From Legionella steigerwaltii (GTDB taxonomy: Bacteria; Pseudomonadota; Gammaproteobacteria; Legionellales; Legionellaceae), in the NCBI RefSeq assembly GCF_001468065.1, contig NZ_LNYZ01000020.1, positions 1-64,000 of the forward strand: a stretch of 64,000 bases of DNA. Direction: 5' to 3'. Every line of letters starts with the position of its first letter. Positions within the stretch are counted from its first letter, which is position 1. This document shows, piece by piece, positions 39,001-46,784 of the stretch. A program made the position numbers and the translations under genes. Below the pieces are notes generated by a model that was given only the letters and a program-made list of their open reading frames with translations, ran no database searches and was not told where the DNA came from.

Positions 39001-41323
39001 TTGGGATGCAAAGCAACAAGTGCAGACGGAGGAATTGGATGAAATGGTGCAGGCTTATGAAGATGCTGTAAATCCTATCTGGGATCAGAAACGGGCATTT
39101 CTTAAAGAAAAAGCAAAGCAAGTCCTTAGTGAAGGCTCAATTAATGATTTGCGTTGTGAATATTTGGACGGAGTGTCATTAAGTGAGCAATTGAAATTAA
39201 GTCGATTAGCAGAACGCGAAAACAAAAAAGAAATGCGTGTGGAGAAGAAAAAAGCGCATCGTTATATTCTATCTGCATTGGATGTTAACGGAGCGATGTT
39301 GCGATTTGCTGACGGCGATGTTGCAGCCTATAAAGTAGAGTTTGCTAAAAATCAGGTGAAATTATTTGCCGAGGATATTCGCCGTATTATAGGAAATAAT
39401 CCTTATTTAAATAAATCGGTGCGATCCACATTGCTCGATCAAGTTGCCCATGCAGAAAATTTAGGTAATCTTGTTACGTTTTTGCGGGATTATGCCGTTA
39501 AACATTTGCCTGAAGATTCATTTGCTGAAAAATATGCCATGCAACCCGTAATTCACGAGTTGTTGCGGGTATATCAACAAGCTGGACTTAAAGAAACAAA
39601 AGAGCTGAAGAATTTGCAAACAATTTATTTTGATCGAGTTGTAGTAGAACTTGTCGATGAATTGGAAAGCTCTTTATCTTGGGCGATGGAAAAAAATCGT
39701 GGCTTGGGGTATTGGCTTGAGCGCTCTGCTGTTAACGCCGCAGCGGAAGCCATATTAGTTGCAGTCCAGCAATTAAAAAATGCAAAAGATTTTAAAGAGA
39801 AAAAAATTGCGATTAGGAATTTGTATAAAGTATTAGCGGAACATGAATTGCAACTTGAAGGAGTATGGATATTTCCTTTTTGGGGGCATAAGAATACAAG
39901 TACCTTAATTAAAAATACTTTAGCTACTCTTAATGGGTTAACGGCTATTGGCTCAGGCGTAAATGAATTAGATGCTGATTTTATACACGATTGCAAAGAA
40001 GAGTCTCTTTATGAAGTAATGAAAGAACGATTGAATTCTTCGGTTGAAATCTTGGAAGATGAAGATCCAAGCTTAGAGAAAAATAATGAATGGAAGGAAA
40101 TTAGAAAAACATTGATTGCAATGCAAACTGAAAACAATACGATCTATGCTTTTCATGAAATGTATTATTTCCTTTCGAATAAAGTGGAAGAATTCGCCCG
40201 CAAGCATTCTCCATTACAAGAGCATGTAGCTCATTTGCGTGGAAAAGTTCGTATGCTGTTTGAAACATTTAGCCAGGATCATCGAGAATTACTGAACTCA
40301 AATAAGTATCTGACACGTAAGGCTGAAAATCTTCAGAACGAACTGAATGGATTAAACGGATTTAATGTCAAACATGTGAAGCTCAAAGAGGGGCATAATG
40401 GTTTTAGTGATTACTTTGATTTAGTGATTGAAGGTTCTGGATCTCATCCTTTATTTCATGATTTTAGCCAATATAATTCACGTGCACTCGAGTTAACTGA
40501 AGAACGAGAGGCTTTAGAGTTAAGACTAAGCCAAACCAAGTTGCAGCTTATATCTTTAAATCTATTGATAAAAGATCAGTTACCGCTACTTAAATTTAAT
40601 GGAAAAACTAAAGCAGTAGTAGCGCAATTTCCCGCACAATTTCAGAAGCAGGTCAATGACATTCTTGTTTTAAAAGAATGGGTGGCAGATCAAAGACCTG
40701 ATGATTTAAGTTCTTTTCCAGAAAAGGTTCGTGATAGTTTTCTCGATAGAGAACTAGTTAAAACGTTTAAATTTCCTGAATTAAAAGCAGAAGAAATTGA
40801 ACAAATTCATGACGTTATGTTAAGAATCGGATTTAAGGATTTGCATGAGCGAATCGTTGAGGGAATGAAGAAAAAATCAGCCTTTGGTACTGTTTATTCG
40901 TATGTATCAAGCTATGTATTTACTCCGGAAAATATGGATGATTGGCGTTTGGACTTTGATGAATTAGTAAATAGACCTACAGCAAATTTAGAGAAAGCAT
41001 TTCGTCCTGATATTGAAAAAGCTCAGAGTGAATTGGCTAGCCAACTGAATCAATTACATCAAAAAACTGCTGATCAAATCGAGTCCTTAAAACAGCAAAT
41101 TATATTCCTCAATGAGAAAGTTGCTGAGGAAGAGAGAAAAAGTGGTGTTTATGTGAAGCGAATGACACATGTTGAGGAACTTTTTGAGTTTGAACAGCAA
41201 CTCATGACGTTTAAAGCAAACCAACCAGAAGTGGATTTGCTTCCTCAAGAGAACCTGGGACATGTTGTACCTCATGAAATGAGATCTCCAGTAACTCAAG
41301 AAGTTGTGGGATTGGTTATTTAA
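33071..41323 (+). CDS. Giant 2750-residue protein with a degenerate SecA-like motor; effector candidate
   Basis: No family is confidently recognised for the whole chain. Residues 1-110 look globular. A His/basic segment with RKRK at 154-157 resembles a nuclear localisation signal. Residues ~190-1380 are mostly alpha-helical. Residues ~1400-1860 resemble the SecA DEAD-motor layout. TASLLAVMQWVEAAGGTVDVC fits the helix and strand after Walker A. GTYQIGGINYSTVGDLALYRSRA fits the 'GT-GDFQFDYLRD' block. GFLSIQTSLDTPSNTR, then SVARN, fits the last helicase motif. In place of Walker A is MEVDTEEADV (1406-1415), without Gly or Lys. Residues ~1900-2700 are helical and coiled-coil. GGGGGA lies 9 bases before the ATG. 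No signal peptide or membrane span. Confidence 0.85.
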   Translation: MRITLGENNFNDVKDFTTHLEGTYEQNKLISEEVTLSVECDAFSQEHFDELVAFLLSPERTRLYKFKFPPEQAQYQLAFDDAYLLSKRQRFSLEFHEQISELVSFPISFQPHTPKIRKAKKNWGEDIGNSSIGLQFQYHIPHEHQHQQRKATQRKRKNNEEPQYQHPEISPLVLIPEVSQENARHIVGSYHQFSLLKKDSELIEHYKTEFDHLLGTKSSSEQRQAAFIFFISKLTENNASKLKLIKNLLQAVPLSDLNYQGLAHALIHTGADGVLLLLQQIKTLHDKEFFKEFETLFLDKPENYLALMSPQGLVNLKKLSELTSEQKTWWVTLVAQHKATGANTEFNDLFVAYNYFLDELEKKKLKLPFSCTLKNIQKLEPTLNCLLFIINNSSDPQEQLTYLDGIDVYAAYHASRNNNYKLVSRQMNLKLKVDEVAPDFSTPTATRDVSAWLNRFDCSYAEIATRFYRFIGTQEWAFSLDVYQNIEHEIRKNNKLNDQNKVLLLNIVALLATGQRACTHMEYPDTSIKKLLNKFIALAEQFGEDLQNELSTVIPVLAESLAHLDWESMPTADELHTLIDIILHMQKAKALAPELASHDFQEVAALALHFMGEYSNAASLVIDHYKRRLAMEQTNTVPIRNFSYSELLNHLVSPSKLDKFLPELFHDQPKVLSQFVVLCSLLSDEIPKVTQHDAEDSEFEAKIKMLAHAVHDMQDERRGPLLAILTDINIEASYRLPTLEQLIKVVDVVRKAAFTEVEDQKVSILEMVHAELPELKIGKEAVHEATIDLFSLMRQSYEEWQLENKLGDLPAKIKSYLEPWMDAHNIVLYYLKKQPINPQTIFDSLADEEQEVKNLLGSRMFSWALSGFPQAKIKIAEVLGNEFFPKQTFMPALQTRVKVSLQSTLSTVLKSLQTSNKDFDDFLLNQIEGLDTDLAIDEAFLEWKEQLDDVNGLINSLIRIKNKNSIEFRRCISLLAEEIKPTLPGKNVLSIVQMRELLNTLSQDEPLSVASPLAILCKILKDAPGYSAKQLHNVLNEVAYLSKYRATLEQEEYETLLRWSCTYNLTQNSLFPLKEIIGLKSLAGVDEKQSEALFHAFMHVIKNVGPGVDEQLLKTIVNKITSIIQVKAEVQSLIPLLILLMKACSNGKEAMLLNLIDRFEGINDFDLNIWSKILLISGEHTPDESLHRLFDVHAGLELNQHNLKKLEKLFNSPPYPEMETFIHVLNGYENDLMAYIDAFDKDPKSGRAPQKNEFGIIVKDTDQVLDEQFDMSQIARVIGTIQDSVEGTPLSSQEQYDLAQQITFINAIGRSKPFTLVVGNNPETKRIIKYADLTQISRAELYELFDILVKAIRKPGLDAHEKLKDQLRLLAVLREQYFRTTGTFADTTQLISVLTSLKSQHNNMLMEVDTEEADVTASLLAVMQWVEAAGGTVDVCIDNREAVIQADKNKGTKDFLTSLGIDSSSIRADSPKGTYQIGGINYSTVGDLALYRSRAKVENENLVAYKDGHPLSSNLILCGSDFSKLDQRTLYHLVQDDENHSYAWVYPLINEFVAQRKFKTLHPGKVWSESQDVDRLKEFLDRHAPTGRQKAQLNSLTEKFSLWINAAIEAQRLVEGEDFDILPSETALHVAIPSKQKASQGFTFLVHQFLHARLQRENPEWEFVIEPEKRFIDSSSTKDLIDDYKQQGRIIGISKTLSKKDGLAEQCSKFGMNDKFKIPSHQDSKRNEFAIKSSAEKQSHVGAIKEAIQQAEDGQPIVLIAKDASEVKLLERELKAHFSKNIITALTGAEPLKEREHWIKNKSGQKNTITIITLPSQDDIFDTNHPKGFLSIQTSLDTPSNTRLMIHSVARNNDLGKHIALYEECGKFFLQSWYYQSLHDCQALLDELTQLQRKQNKAAAVERHYTRKVSEVQHVVLQQFQEWKEFLHLVYPKSEWRTLDAELLKQREDLILDLDEKWAECLRYSDPQNKYPNPYVRWDAKQQVQTEELDEMVQAYEDAVNPIWDQKRAFLKEKAKQVLSEGSINDLRCEYLDGVSLSEQLKLSRLAERENKKEMRVEKKKAHRYILSALDVNGAMLRFADGDVAAYKVEFAKNQVKLFAEDIRRIIGNNPYLNKSVRSTLLDQVAHAENLGNLVTFLRDYAVKHLPEDSFAEKYAMQPVIHELLRVYQQAGLKETKELKNLQTIYFDRVVVELVDELESSLSWAMEKNRGLGYWLERSAVNAAAEAILVAVQQLKNAKDFKEKKIAIRNLYKVLAEHELQLEGVWIFPFWGHKNTSTLIKNTLATLNGLTAIGSGVNELDADFIHDCKEESLYEVMKERLNSSVEILEDEDPSLEKNNEWKEIRKTLIAMQTENNTIYAFHEMYYFLSNKVEEFARKHSPLQEHVAHLRGKVRMLFETFSQDHRELLNSNKYLTRKAENLQNELNGLNGFNVKHVKLKEGHNGFSDYFDLVIEGSGSHPLFHDFSQYNSRALELTEEREALELRLSQTKLQLISLNLLIKDQLPLLKFNGKTKAVVAQFPAQFQKQVNDILVLKEWVADQRPDDLSSFPEKVRDSFLDRELVKTFKFPELKAEEIEQIHDVMLRIGFKDLHERIVEGMKKKSAFGTVYSYVSSYVFTPENMDDWRLDFDELVNRPTANLEKAFRPDIEKAQSELASQLNQLHQKTADQIESLKQQIIFLNEKVAEEERKSGVYVKRMTHVEELFEFEQQLMTFKANQPEVDLLPQENLGHVVPHEMRSPVTQEVVGLVI

Positions 41324-41342
41324 AGAAATAGTAGTGCTCTAT

Positions 41343-41425
41343 GTAGCCTGGGTGAAGGCGAAGCCGTAACCCGGGTTTTTTTCTTATGATTTCCCGGGTT
41401 ACGGCTTCGCCTTCACCCAGGCTAC
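41343..41425. repeat. Dispersed palindromic element, copy 7
   Basis: Complete copy with both arms of the gaaggcgaagccgtaa type, starting 20 bases after the giant gene's stop, between co-directional genes. Confidence 0.9.
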
Positions 41426-41555
41426 AAATACTACTTGTGTTTCCCAAAAAGAGTCAAGTATGTGGTTATTATCACAAATTCTCCAACATCAACTCACTTA
41501 ATGTTCAAATATTGAACTATAATCAGATCTAGGTGATGTTGAATTTGGAACCGCA

Positions 41556-42233
41556 ATGTTATCCATAGATGTAGTCACACTCATTGATAATATCAGTGAA
41601 AAAATTGAAACAAATAATTTTGAAACATTAACTTTCGAAGATATTAAAAATGCATGTTTTATGGTAATGGGCCAAATAGAGCATTTGAAAGCCAGCGACA
41701 AATTTCCTACCGCAGATGACTCTAAAGAAAAAGAGCTGATCGCATATAAACGTATCGTAATGCACTTAGTTGAGTGGCAAGCACGATTTATTGAAATGAA
41801 GAAAAATAGTGTGTTGGGGAATTACATTGCTGATTTAAATTTTTTACGAGAAATGATTCATACAATACCCGAAGTATTAGGCGAGGTTTATAAAGAAAAG
41901 ATAGAAAAAATTAACTTCTGCATTTCCAATATGCTTGTCTTTATAAATAAATTGAAAATCAAATTGCTTGAAGCTAATTGTTTTGATACGGCTCTAATTG
42001 CACACACCCAATGTACTCATGAGATTACTTTTTTATATTCCAAGCTACTCGAAATACATCATTCTGAAAAAATGCGTTACTCTGTTGTTATTAAAGGATA
42101 TTTTGAAGCAATACAGGAAACTTTTGATTTTTATTTAAAAGAAATCACCTATTTCCGTGATCTTGAGGTTACCAATGCAAAATGTTTGAGCTACTGCGTT
42201 ATCAATTATCTTCCTAAAAATGTTCGACACTGA
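41556..42233 (+). CDS. Helical protein of unknown function
   Basis: A 225-residue, almost entirely alpha-helical protein with five cysteines and no signal peptide or membrane segment. I recognise no domain. GGAA lies 5 bases before the ATG. TATAAT at 41518-41523 is a possible -10 without a clear -35. It lies between the giant gene and a coiled-coil gene, all on the same strand but separated by 120-230 bp, so probably separate transcripts. Its position within a row of effector-like genes suggests, but does not show, a similar role. Confidence 0.7.
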   Translation: MLSIDVVTLIDNISEKIETNNFETLTFEDIKNACFMVMGQIEHLKASDKFPTADDSKEKELIAYKRIVMHLVEWQARFIEMKKNSVLGNYIADLNFLREMIHTIPEVLGEVYKEKIEKINFCISNMLVFINKLKIKLLEANCFDTALIAHTQCTHEITFLYSKLLEIHHSEKMRYSVVIKGYFEAIQETFDFYLKEITYFRDLEVTNAKCLSYCVINYLPKNVRH

Positions 42234-42321
42234 TCCACTCAGTTTTCTTATAACTCACATCTTCTGAATTATTTTCTAAAAAAATCACTCAATGCTTAAT
42301 TGATTCAATAAGTATAAAAAA

Positions 42322-42349
42322 TACTATACTTAGATAAAATATGAACAGT
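42322..42349 (+). promoter_or_regulatory. Candidate promoter, shared motif copy 2
   Basis: TACTATACTTAG (42322-42333), then ATAAAATATGAACAG, equals the motif at 7352-7381 apart from a short gap and one base. TATACT at 42325-42330 is a good -10. TTGATT at 42300-42305 is a weak -35 with a 19-base spacer. Confidence 0.45.
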
Positions 42350-42359
42350 GTGGTGAGTA

Positions 42360-44483
42360 ATGGGAAGCATTCATATACCACTGGATGAACATTTAAAACG
42401 AATAATGGACAATCCAAGTGATGCAGTTTTAAAACAGCTTGAGTTATCTGAAGAAACTTATCCTCTGTTGATATCTTATCTAGGATGGCTCAGAAGACTT
42501 AATGGGGTCCAAAATAAAAACGATGTGATTCGTCAAAATGAACAAATTTTTAGTGAGTTTATTTATTTGTGCGAACATAATCTACTTTTTTTTCTTACTG
42601 TTACAGGTCGTTTTGATGTAATTCGCAAACTTTTTGCTGATAGGGATTTATTGACGAAAGAAATTGCATTGCTAAATGAAATAGAAAAAGAGCAAGCTAA
42701 GGCTGCAGCAGCAAAGCGGCAAGATTTTGTGTTTGTACCGAGAAAAGAATCATCAATCCTGCAACAACTTGAAGAGCCAAAACCTCACCGTCTTCCTATA
42801 TCGGAATGGGAAAAATCGCTTTATGGTTTAACTCATATGGATTTGTATCAATATTATGAAGACGAGATGAAACGCATCACCTATGTACATCATATGAAGC
42901 AAATTAAATTAGTGGATGCCTCTTATGAAGAACATATTACGATGATGCGAAAGGCATTGGTCTTAATTGTTCAAGATGAACATATTAATGAAGAAAAAAA
43001 ACAAAAGGCAATTGCAATTTATCAAAGCTTAATTGCAAAAAAAGAAGAAATGCAGGCTAAATTAATTGGGCTTCAACCTTTAGTGGAAGAGCAATCTGAC
43101 ATAGGGGCACTCAATATAGAGATCATTGAACAGCAACGTCGAATTAAAGAGGAACATCTTAAAGAAGCTCAAGAAATTCTTGAGGGCTTTTTTGCTGGAA
43201 TGCGTGATGAGTCGCCTCAATTGCAAGCAATTTACGAAGAACATCAAGAGAATATCAGAAATTTTAAAGAAGAAAGTCAAGCAATTCAGCTCGAGTGGGA
43301 ACAGGAAATGCGGACTCTATCTGTTCATTATGAAAATGCACGTATACATGCTTTAGAGGATATAGAGAGTAGTCTGCATTTAATCACAGATGAGTTGAAA
43401 AAATGCCCGGTAGACGAATTAGATACAGAACAAATTGATGCTTTAGATGGTGGCATAATCCAATTAAAGTTATACCAAGATGAACTTAAAAAAGCAGAAA
43501 GTTATGAAGCCATGCAACTTTTATTAAGTAAGTGCAATAAAGAATTAGAAACAATAGCGGGTATTGTTCAACCTGTATTACCAGACGATGTAAAAAAACG
43601 TTTTGAACTTTATGTGAATCTAATGAAACAAATGATTGCTGCACCAAAAGACGGTGTAGATTTTGCGATGCCAACTTTAGACCGTACCTCTTTAAGGCAA
43701 GAACATCTTGACGAGGGTTCTGTAACTTCAATTCATAATACTCATCCTATCACTGAAGAAAAGGAATTGGAGCCTCGTACGCAGGACGTTGAGCTTGAAA
43801 GCATGGGGACGTCTCAATCTATAATTGCTAATAGTGAAGAACCGCACCTTACTCTTTTGCCGGAGGAGGGGGAGGAGTTGGAGTTGCATACACCGGTTGC
43901 TGAGCATAAAAGTGTGGAGATGTCTCAACCTATAGTTACTCATGGTGACGAGCCTCACGTTGCTCCTTTGCCTAAGAATGGAAAAATGGAAGTGAAGCCA
44001 CGCGCACCTGGTATTGAGCATGCACGTTCGGAGATAGTTCGATCCACAACGCCTAATGATGAAAAACCGCAGACCATCTCTTTATCTGAAGAGAAAAAAA
44101 TTGAGCCAATTACTGTTGAAGAAAATCCACAAAATGAACATCGATATCGTTTTTTTGTGAACTCTATAAGAGATGGGACTGAGTTTGAGTTTGATCCTGA
44201 AAAACAGCGTAAGTATGAATCCGCTCTAAAAGAATTATCCAGTATTTTAAAAGACTTGAAGGAAGAGGTTGAACCCGAAGTTTCAATAAAAATAAAAGAA
44301 ATTGAATGTCTAATCAAAGATGCGAAATCGATAAGTTTTGATAAAGCGACTCCAGATCAAATTCAAAGGATATGTGACGCTTGTGATTTGGGGATTGATT
44401 ATGAGCCCCTGAATCATGCAAAAAACAGCCTTTCTTCAATGGTTCAACTCAAAAATAATCCCCAAAGACGTGTTGGAACATAA
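42360..44483 (+). CDS. Coiled-coil protein with tandem 37-38-residue repeats; effector candidate
   Basis: A 707-residue protein, unrecognised. Residues 1-110 look globular. 115-420 are long charged helices (e.g. EQQRRIKEEHLKEAQEILEG) predicted as coiled coil. Residues ~469-580 contain three degenerate tandem units beginning at 469, 506 and 544, each with a P-x-x-x/V-E start, an S/T-Q-x-I/R-S centre and a D/E-E/K-P-H/Q core. A second helical stretch with Glu/Lys pairs follows to ~670. No signal or membrane segment. The start is supported by GGTGAG and the upstream promoter motif. Layout and neighbours fit a translocated effector or scaffold protein; no activity can be assigned. Confidence 0.8.
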   Translation: MGSIHIPLDEHLKRIMDNPSDAVLKQLELSEETYPLLISYLGWLRRLNGVQNKNDVIRQNEQIFSEFIYLCEHNLLFFLTVTGRFDVIRKLFADRDLLTKEIALLNEIEKEQAKAAAAKRQDFVFVPRKESSILQQLEEPKPHRLPISEWEKSLYGLTHMDLYQYYEDEMKRITYVHHMKQIKLVDASYEEHITMMRKALVLIVQDEHINEEKKQKAIAIYQSLIAKKEEMQAKLIGLQPLVEEQSDIGALNIEIIEQQRRIKEEHLKEAQEILEGFFAGMRDESPQLQAIYEEHQENIRNFKEESQAIQLEWEQEMRTLSVHYENARIHALEDIESSLHLITDELKKCPVDELDTEQIDALDGGIIQLKLYQDELKKAESYEAMQLLLSKCNKELETIAGIVQPVLPDDVKKRFELYVNLMKQMIAAPKDGVDFAMPTLDRTSLRQEHLDEGSVTSIHNTHPITEEKELEPRTQDVELESMGTSQSIIANSEEPHLTLLPEEGEELELHTPVAEHKSVEMSQPIVTHGDEPHVAPLPKNGKMEVKPRAPGIEHARSEIVRSTTPNDEKPQTISLSEEKKIEPITVEENPQNEHRYRFFVNSIRDGTEFEFDPEKQRKYESALKELSSILKDLKEEVEPEVSIKIKEIECLIKDAKSISFDKATPDQIQRICDACDLGIDYEPLNHAKNSLSSMVQLKNNPQRRVGT

Positions 44484-44532
44484 TACGTTTCGTACAATAA
44501 TTGAGTCGCTATTTCTCAGGATGCCTCTTTTT

Positions 44533-44573
44533 TGGTATAATATGCCCTATTTTTTTAGAATAGGGAGAAAGAT
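44533..44573 (+). promoter_or_regulatory. Extended -10 promoter and 5' hairpin over the ribosome site
   Basis: TGGTATAAT (44533-44541) is an extended -10 element. Immediately downstream CCCTAT (44545-44550) can pair with ATAGGG (44560-44565), and AGGG is part of the Shine-Dalgarno before ATG 44574. The hairpin could mask the ribosome site. Confidence 0.45.
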
Positions 44574-45347
44574 ATGTCACCTCAAGAAGAAGCATTATGG
44601 CAAGCTGTGACTAAAAAAGAATATGACAAAGTAGAAAAACTGATCACGGATTATCCTGAATTGGTAAATGCAGTCAATGCCAACGGGAAGACACTTCTTA
44701 TGCGCGTTGTCCTTGCTCTTGTACCTCCATTGGATTTGATTCGGTTTATTGCAAAACAACCCAATCTTAGTTTTGAAAATCAAAGTGCTGAGGCATCTCA
44801 AACAACTATGGGTGCAGTTTTATCTACAGGGCGCCCCGATATTTTGGAAATTTTTGCAAAAGATCCACGCATTATTTTTGATGGTGATCAATTAGCGTAC
44901 GTTACTGCCAAGAAAAATTTGGAAAGTGCATCACAAAGCAAGGTTGAAAATTACAAAAAAATGCTGACGCTCATTCGTGAGGCTACAATACGTCATGCAG
45001 TTTCGACTGATGACCCCAATTTATTGGAGCGCTTAGAAAAAGCAGGAGATGATCTATCGCAAGAGTTAAGTGATGGAAAACTACCTGTGCGACTTATCAC
45101 TAAAGAGAGTCCTGCTCCTAAAGTAAAATCATGGTTTCAATCTCAACTTGGGAAAAATGCGACGAAGGTTGGAACTCATGCTGAATCGTTTTTTTCTCAT
45201 GTCCAGGATATGGAACAAACACAAGAGAAAATGGATGCGCTTGATCAACGTAAGTTGCAAAAGGACATGACTTTATTTGGCAAAGTTTATGATAGCACCC
45301 TTAATACCATGAAACAGGTTGTGAGTACCCTTAGTCTTACCAGTTAA
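44574..45347 (+). CDS. Ankyrin-type repeat protein, effector candidate
   Basis: A 257-residue protein. Residues ~5-110 read as two or three divergent ankyrin-like helix-loop-helix units (ALWQAVTKKEYDKVEKLI, then NANGKTLLMRVV, then TTMGAVLSTGRPDILEIF). The rest is helical with Gln/Lys-rich segments and ends in a short hydrophobic/Ser/Thr tail (VVSTLSLTS) of the type seen on translocated proteins. No signal peptide. AGGGAG lies 7 bases before the ATG. Ankyrin units mediate protein binding; the partner is unknown. Confidence 0.7.
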   Translation: MSPQEEALWQAVTKKEYDKVEKLITDYPELVNAVNANGKTLLMRVVLALVPPLDLIRFIAKQPNLSFENQSAEASQTTMGAVLSTGRPDILEIFAKDPRIIFDGDQLAYVTAKKNLESASQSKVENYKKMLTLIREATIRHAVSTDDPNLLERLEKAGDDLSQELSDGKLPVRLITKESPAPKVKSWFQSQLGKNATKVGTHAESFFSHVQDMEQTQEKMDALDQRKLQKDMTLFGKVYDSTLNTMKQVVSTLSLTS

Positions 45348-45395
45348 TTAATTGGTTGCTTGGGTTTGTCCTCATTACAGGTGTAAGTTGGTGGT

Positions 45396-45575
45396 TTGCA
45401 ATGGCATCTTCTACACAAGCTGTATGGGCTTCGACCCCATAGACCCTCGACGTACCGCGGCTTGTCCGCGGGGTCTAGTTTTTAGCGCAGTTTTCCTGGA
45501 TCTCGTGGACCCGCGGGACGTCAGAGAGCAGATCTGGACTGGGTTTTCAGAGATGTGTAGAAGATTCAGTTGCAA
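45396..45575. repeat. Structured repeat element with terminal inverted repeats
   Basis: Ends match over 22 bases with four mismatches: TTGCAAtggcATCTTCTAC... (45396-45417) against the reverse complement of 45554-45575. The inside is GC-rich, unlike its surroundings, and contains nested stems TAGACC/GGTCTA and CCGCGG/CCGCGG (about 45441-45477). A second pair, GGTTGCTTG (45354) / CAAGCAACC (45573), lies just outside. No transposase; MITE-like or a structured RNA gene. Confidence 0.55.
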
Positions 45576-45592
45576 GCAACCAGGCTTGTGGT

Positions 45593-45913
45593 ATGAGTAT
45601 TCAATCAATAAATCAAAAGTTAAGGGATAATTGTACCGTGTGGTATCAATGTGATGCTGAAGGTTTAATCCTTCATTTATATGTTCAGCCAGGTGCTAGG
45701 AAAACAGAAGTTGTAGGCGTTCATGAGGGGGAGCTTAAAATCCGCTTAAATACGCCGCCAATTGAAGGACGTGCTAATAAAGCATTGTTGCAATTTGTTG
45801 CGCAGATTTTTAAGGTACCAGCACGACACGTACTATTAAAACGTGGAGAAAAATCCAGACACAAAACCCTTACGGTTATTGGTACCGTGGTAGATCCTAA
45901 TGATTTGCTTTGA
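45593..45913 (+). CDS. yggU: DUF167/YggU family protein
   Basis: A small conserved protein (106 aa) of the YggU/UPF0235 family, function unresolved. The signature is GLILHLYVQPGARKTEVVG, then ELKIRLNTPPIEGRANKALLQFVA and VLLKRGEKSRHKTL. The ATG at 45593 lies close to the end of the repeat element and has no clear Shine-Dalgarno. A GTG at 45638, preceded by AAGGGA 11 bases upstream, would match the usual family length better. It heads a row of four small same-strand genes with gaps of 5-55 bp. Confidence 0.85.
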   Translation: MSIQSINQKLRDNCTVWYQCDAEGLILHLYVQPGARKTEVVGVHEGELKIRLNTPPIEGRANKALLQFVAQIFKVPARHVLLKRGEKSRHKTLTVIGTVVDPNDLL

Positions 45914-45968
45914 ATCATGGCGAAAATTTTGCGATAGTAAATGACGCACTAATTAAATCGTTACTCTT

Positions 45969-46388
45969 ATGAAAATCGAGCAATTTCCCATCACGTTTCA
46001 TACTCAAGGTCGAGGAACCCAGGATATTACTGCTGAAGTAAAGTCATTTCTCGCAAAAGCAACAATAAAACAGGGTTTATGCCATTTATTTCTCAAACAT
46101 ACCAGTGCATCTTTGATTCTTTGTGAAAATTATGATCCTCAAGTACATAGGGATCTTGAAAGTTTCTTGGTTCGATTAATTCCTGATGGCGATCCGCTTT
46201 TCAAACATGTAGTTGAGGGTAAGGATGATATGCCCGCGCATATTCGTACAGTATTAACACAAAGCAGCTTGACTATTCCCATACAAAATGGGGAATTGGC
46301 TTTAGGTACCTGGCAAGGGATTTATCTTTACGAGCATCGATACAAACCACAAGAACGTCATCTGGTTATTACTGGTGTAGGAGACTAA
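45969..46388 (+). CDS. yjbQ: YjbQ/UPF0047 family protein
   Basis: A 139-residue protein of the YjbQ family; some members have thiamine-phosphate-synthase-like activity in tests, but the cellular role is unsettled. Conserved blocks are [27 protein letters not shown] (split by the family His and Glu), then GDDMPAH-type [12 protein letters not shown], then [12 protein letters not shown]. Cytoplasmic, no signal. It lies 55 bp after yggU and 46 bp before yjdM on the same strand. Confidence 0.88.
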   Translation: MKIEQFPITFHTQGRGTQDITAEVKSFLAKATIKQGLCHLFLKHTSASLILCENYDPQVHRDLESFLVRLIPDGDPLFKHVVEGKDDMPAHIRTVLTQSSLTIPIQNGELALGTWQGIYLYEHRYKPQERHLVITGVGD

Positions 46389-46434
46389 TACAGTTTTAGG
46401 TATACTACAGGTCTTTTTTCAATGGGAAAAAAAT

Positions 46435-46779
46435 ATGAACTCACTACCCCAATGTCCTAAATGTAATTCAGAGTATACTTATGAAGATGGGAATCAATTG
46501 ATTTGCCCAGAATGTTCCTATGAATGGGCAAAAGATGAAGCGGGAGAACCGCTACAGAATGATCAACGCATTATCAAAGATGCCCATGGACAAATTCTCC
46601 AAGATGGAGATACGGTAACTGTAATTAAAGATTTAAAAATAAAAGGATCATCACAAGTCGTAAAAGTCGGCACCAAAGTAAAGAACATTCGTTTGGTCGA
46701 AGGCGACCATGATATAGATTGTAAAATTGAAGGTATTGGTGCTATGAAATTAAAATCTCAATTCGTTAAGAAAGGATAG
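46435..46779 (+). CDS. yjdM: YjdM/PhnA zinc-ribbon protein
   Basis: A 114-residue protein of the former 'alkylphosphonate utilisation protein PhnA' family. The N-terminal zinc ribbon has CPKC and CPEC pairs (residues ~7-27). The C-terminal SH3-like domain contains [17 protein letters not shown] and [19 protein letters not shown]. The link to phosphonate use is historic and doubtful. GGGA lies 7 bases before the ATG. Its stop is 5 bases before the DJ-1 gene start, so both are on one transcript. Confidence 0.92.
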   Translation: MNSLPQCPKCNSEYTYEDGNQLICPECSYEWAKDEAGEPLQNDQRIIKDAHGQILQDGDTVTVIKDLKIKGSSQVVKVGTKVKNIRLVEGDHDIDCKIEGIGAMKLKSQFVKKG

Positions 46780-46784
46780 ATGTG

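Noticed and set aside
39625..39996. Minus-strand frame of 123 codons inside the giant gene
   Set aside because: Shadow frame with Ser/Asn/Phe bias, no start signal, fully inside a much longer coding frame.
45352..45630. Plus-strand frame of 92 codons
   Set aside because: It lies almost entirely in the structured GC-rich repeat and overlaps yggU; the Cys/Arg/Pro-rich product looks like translated repeat.
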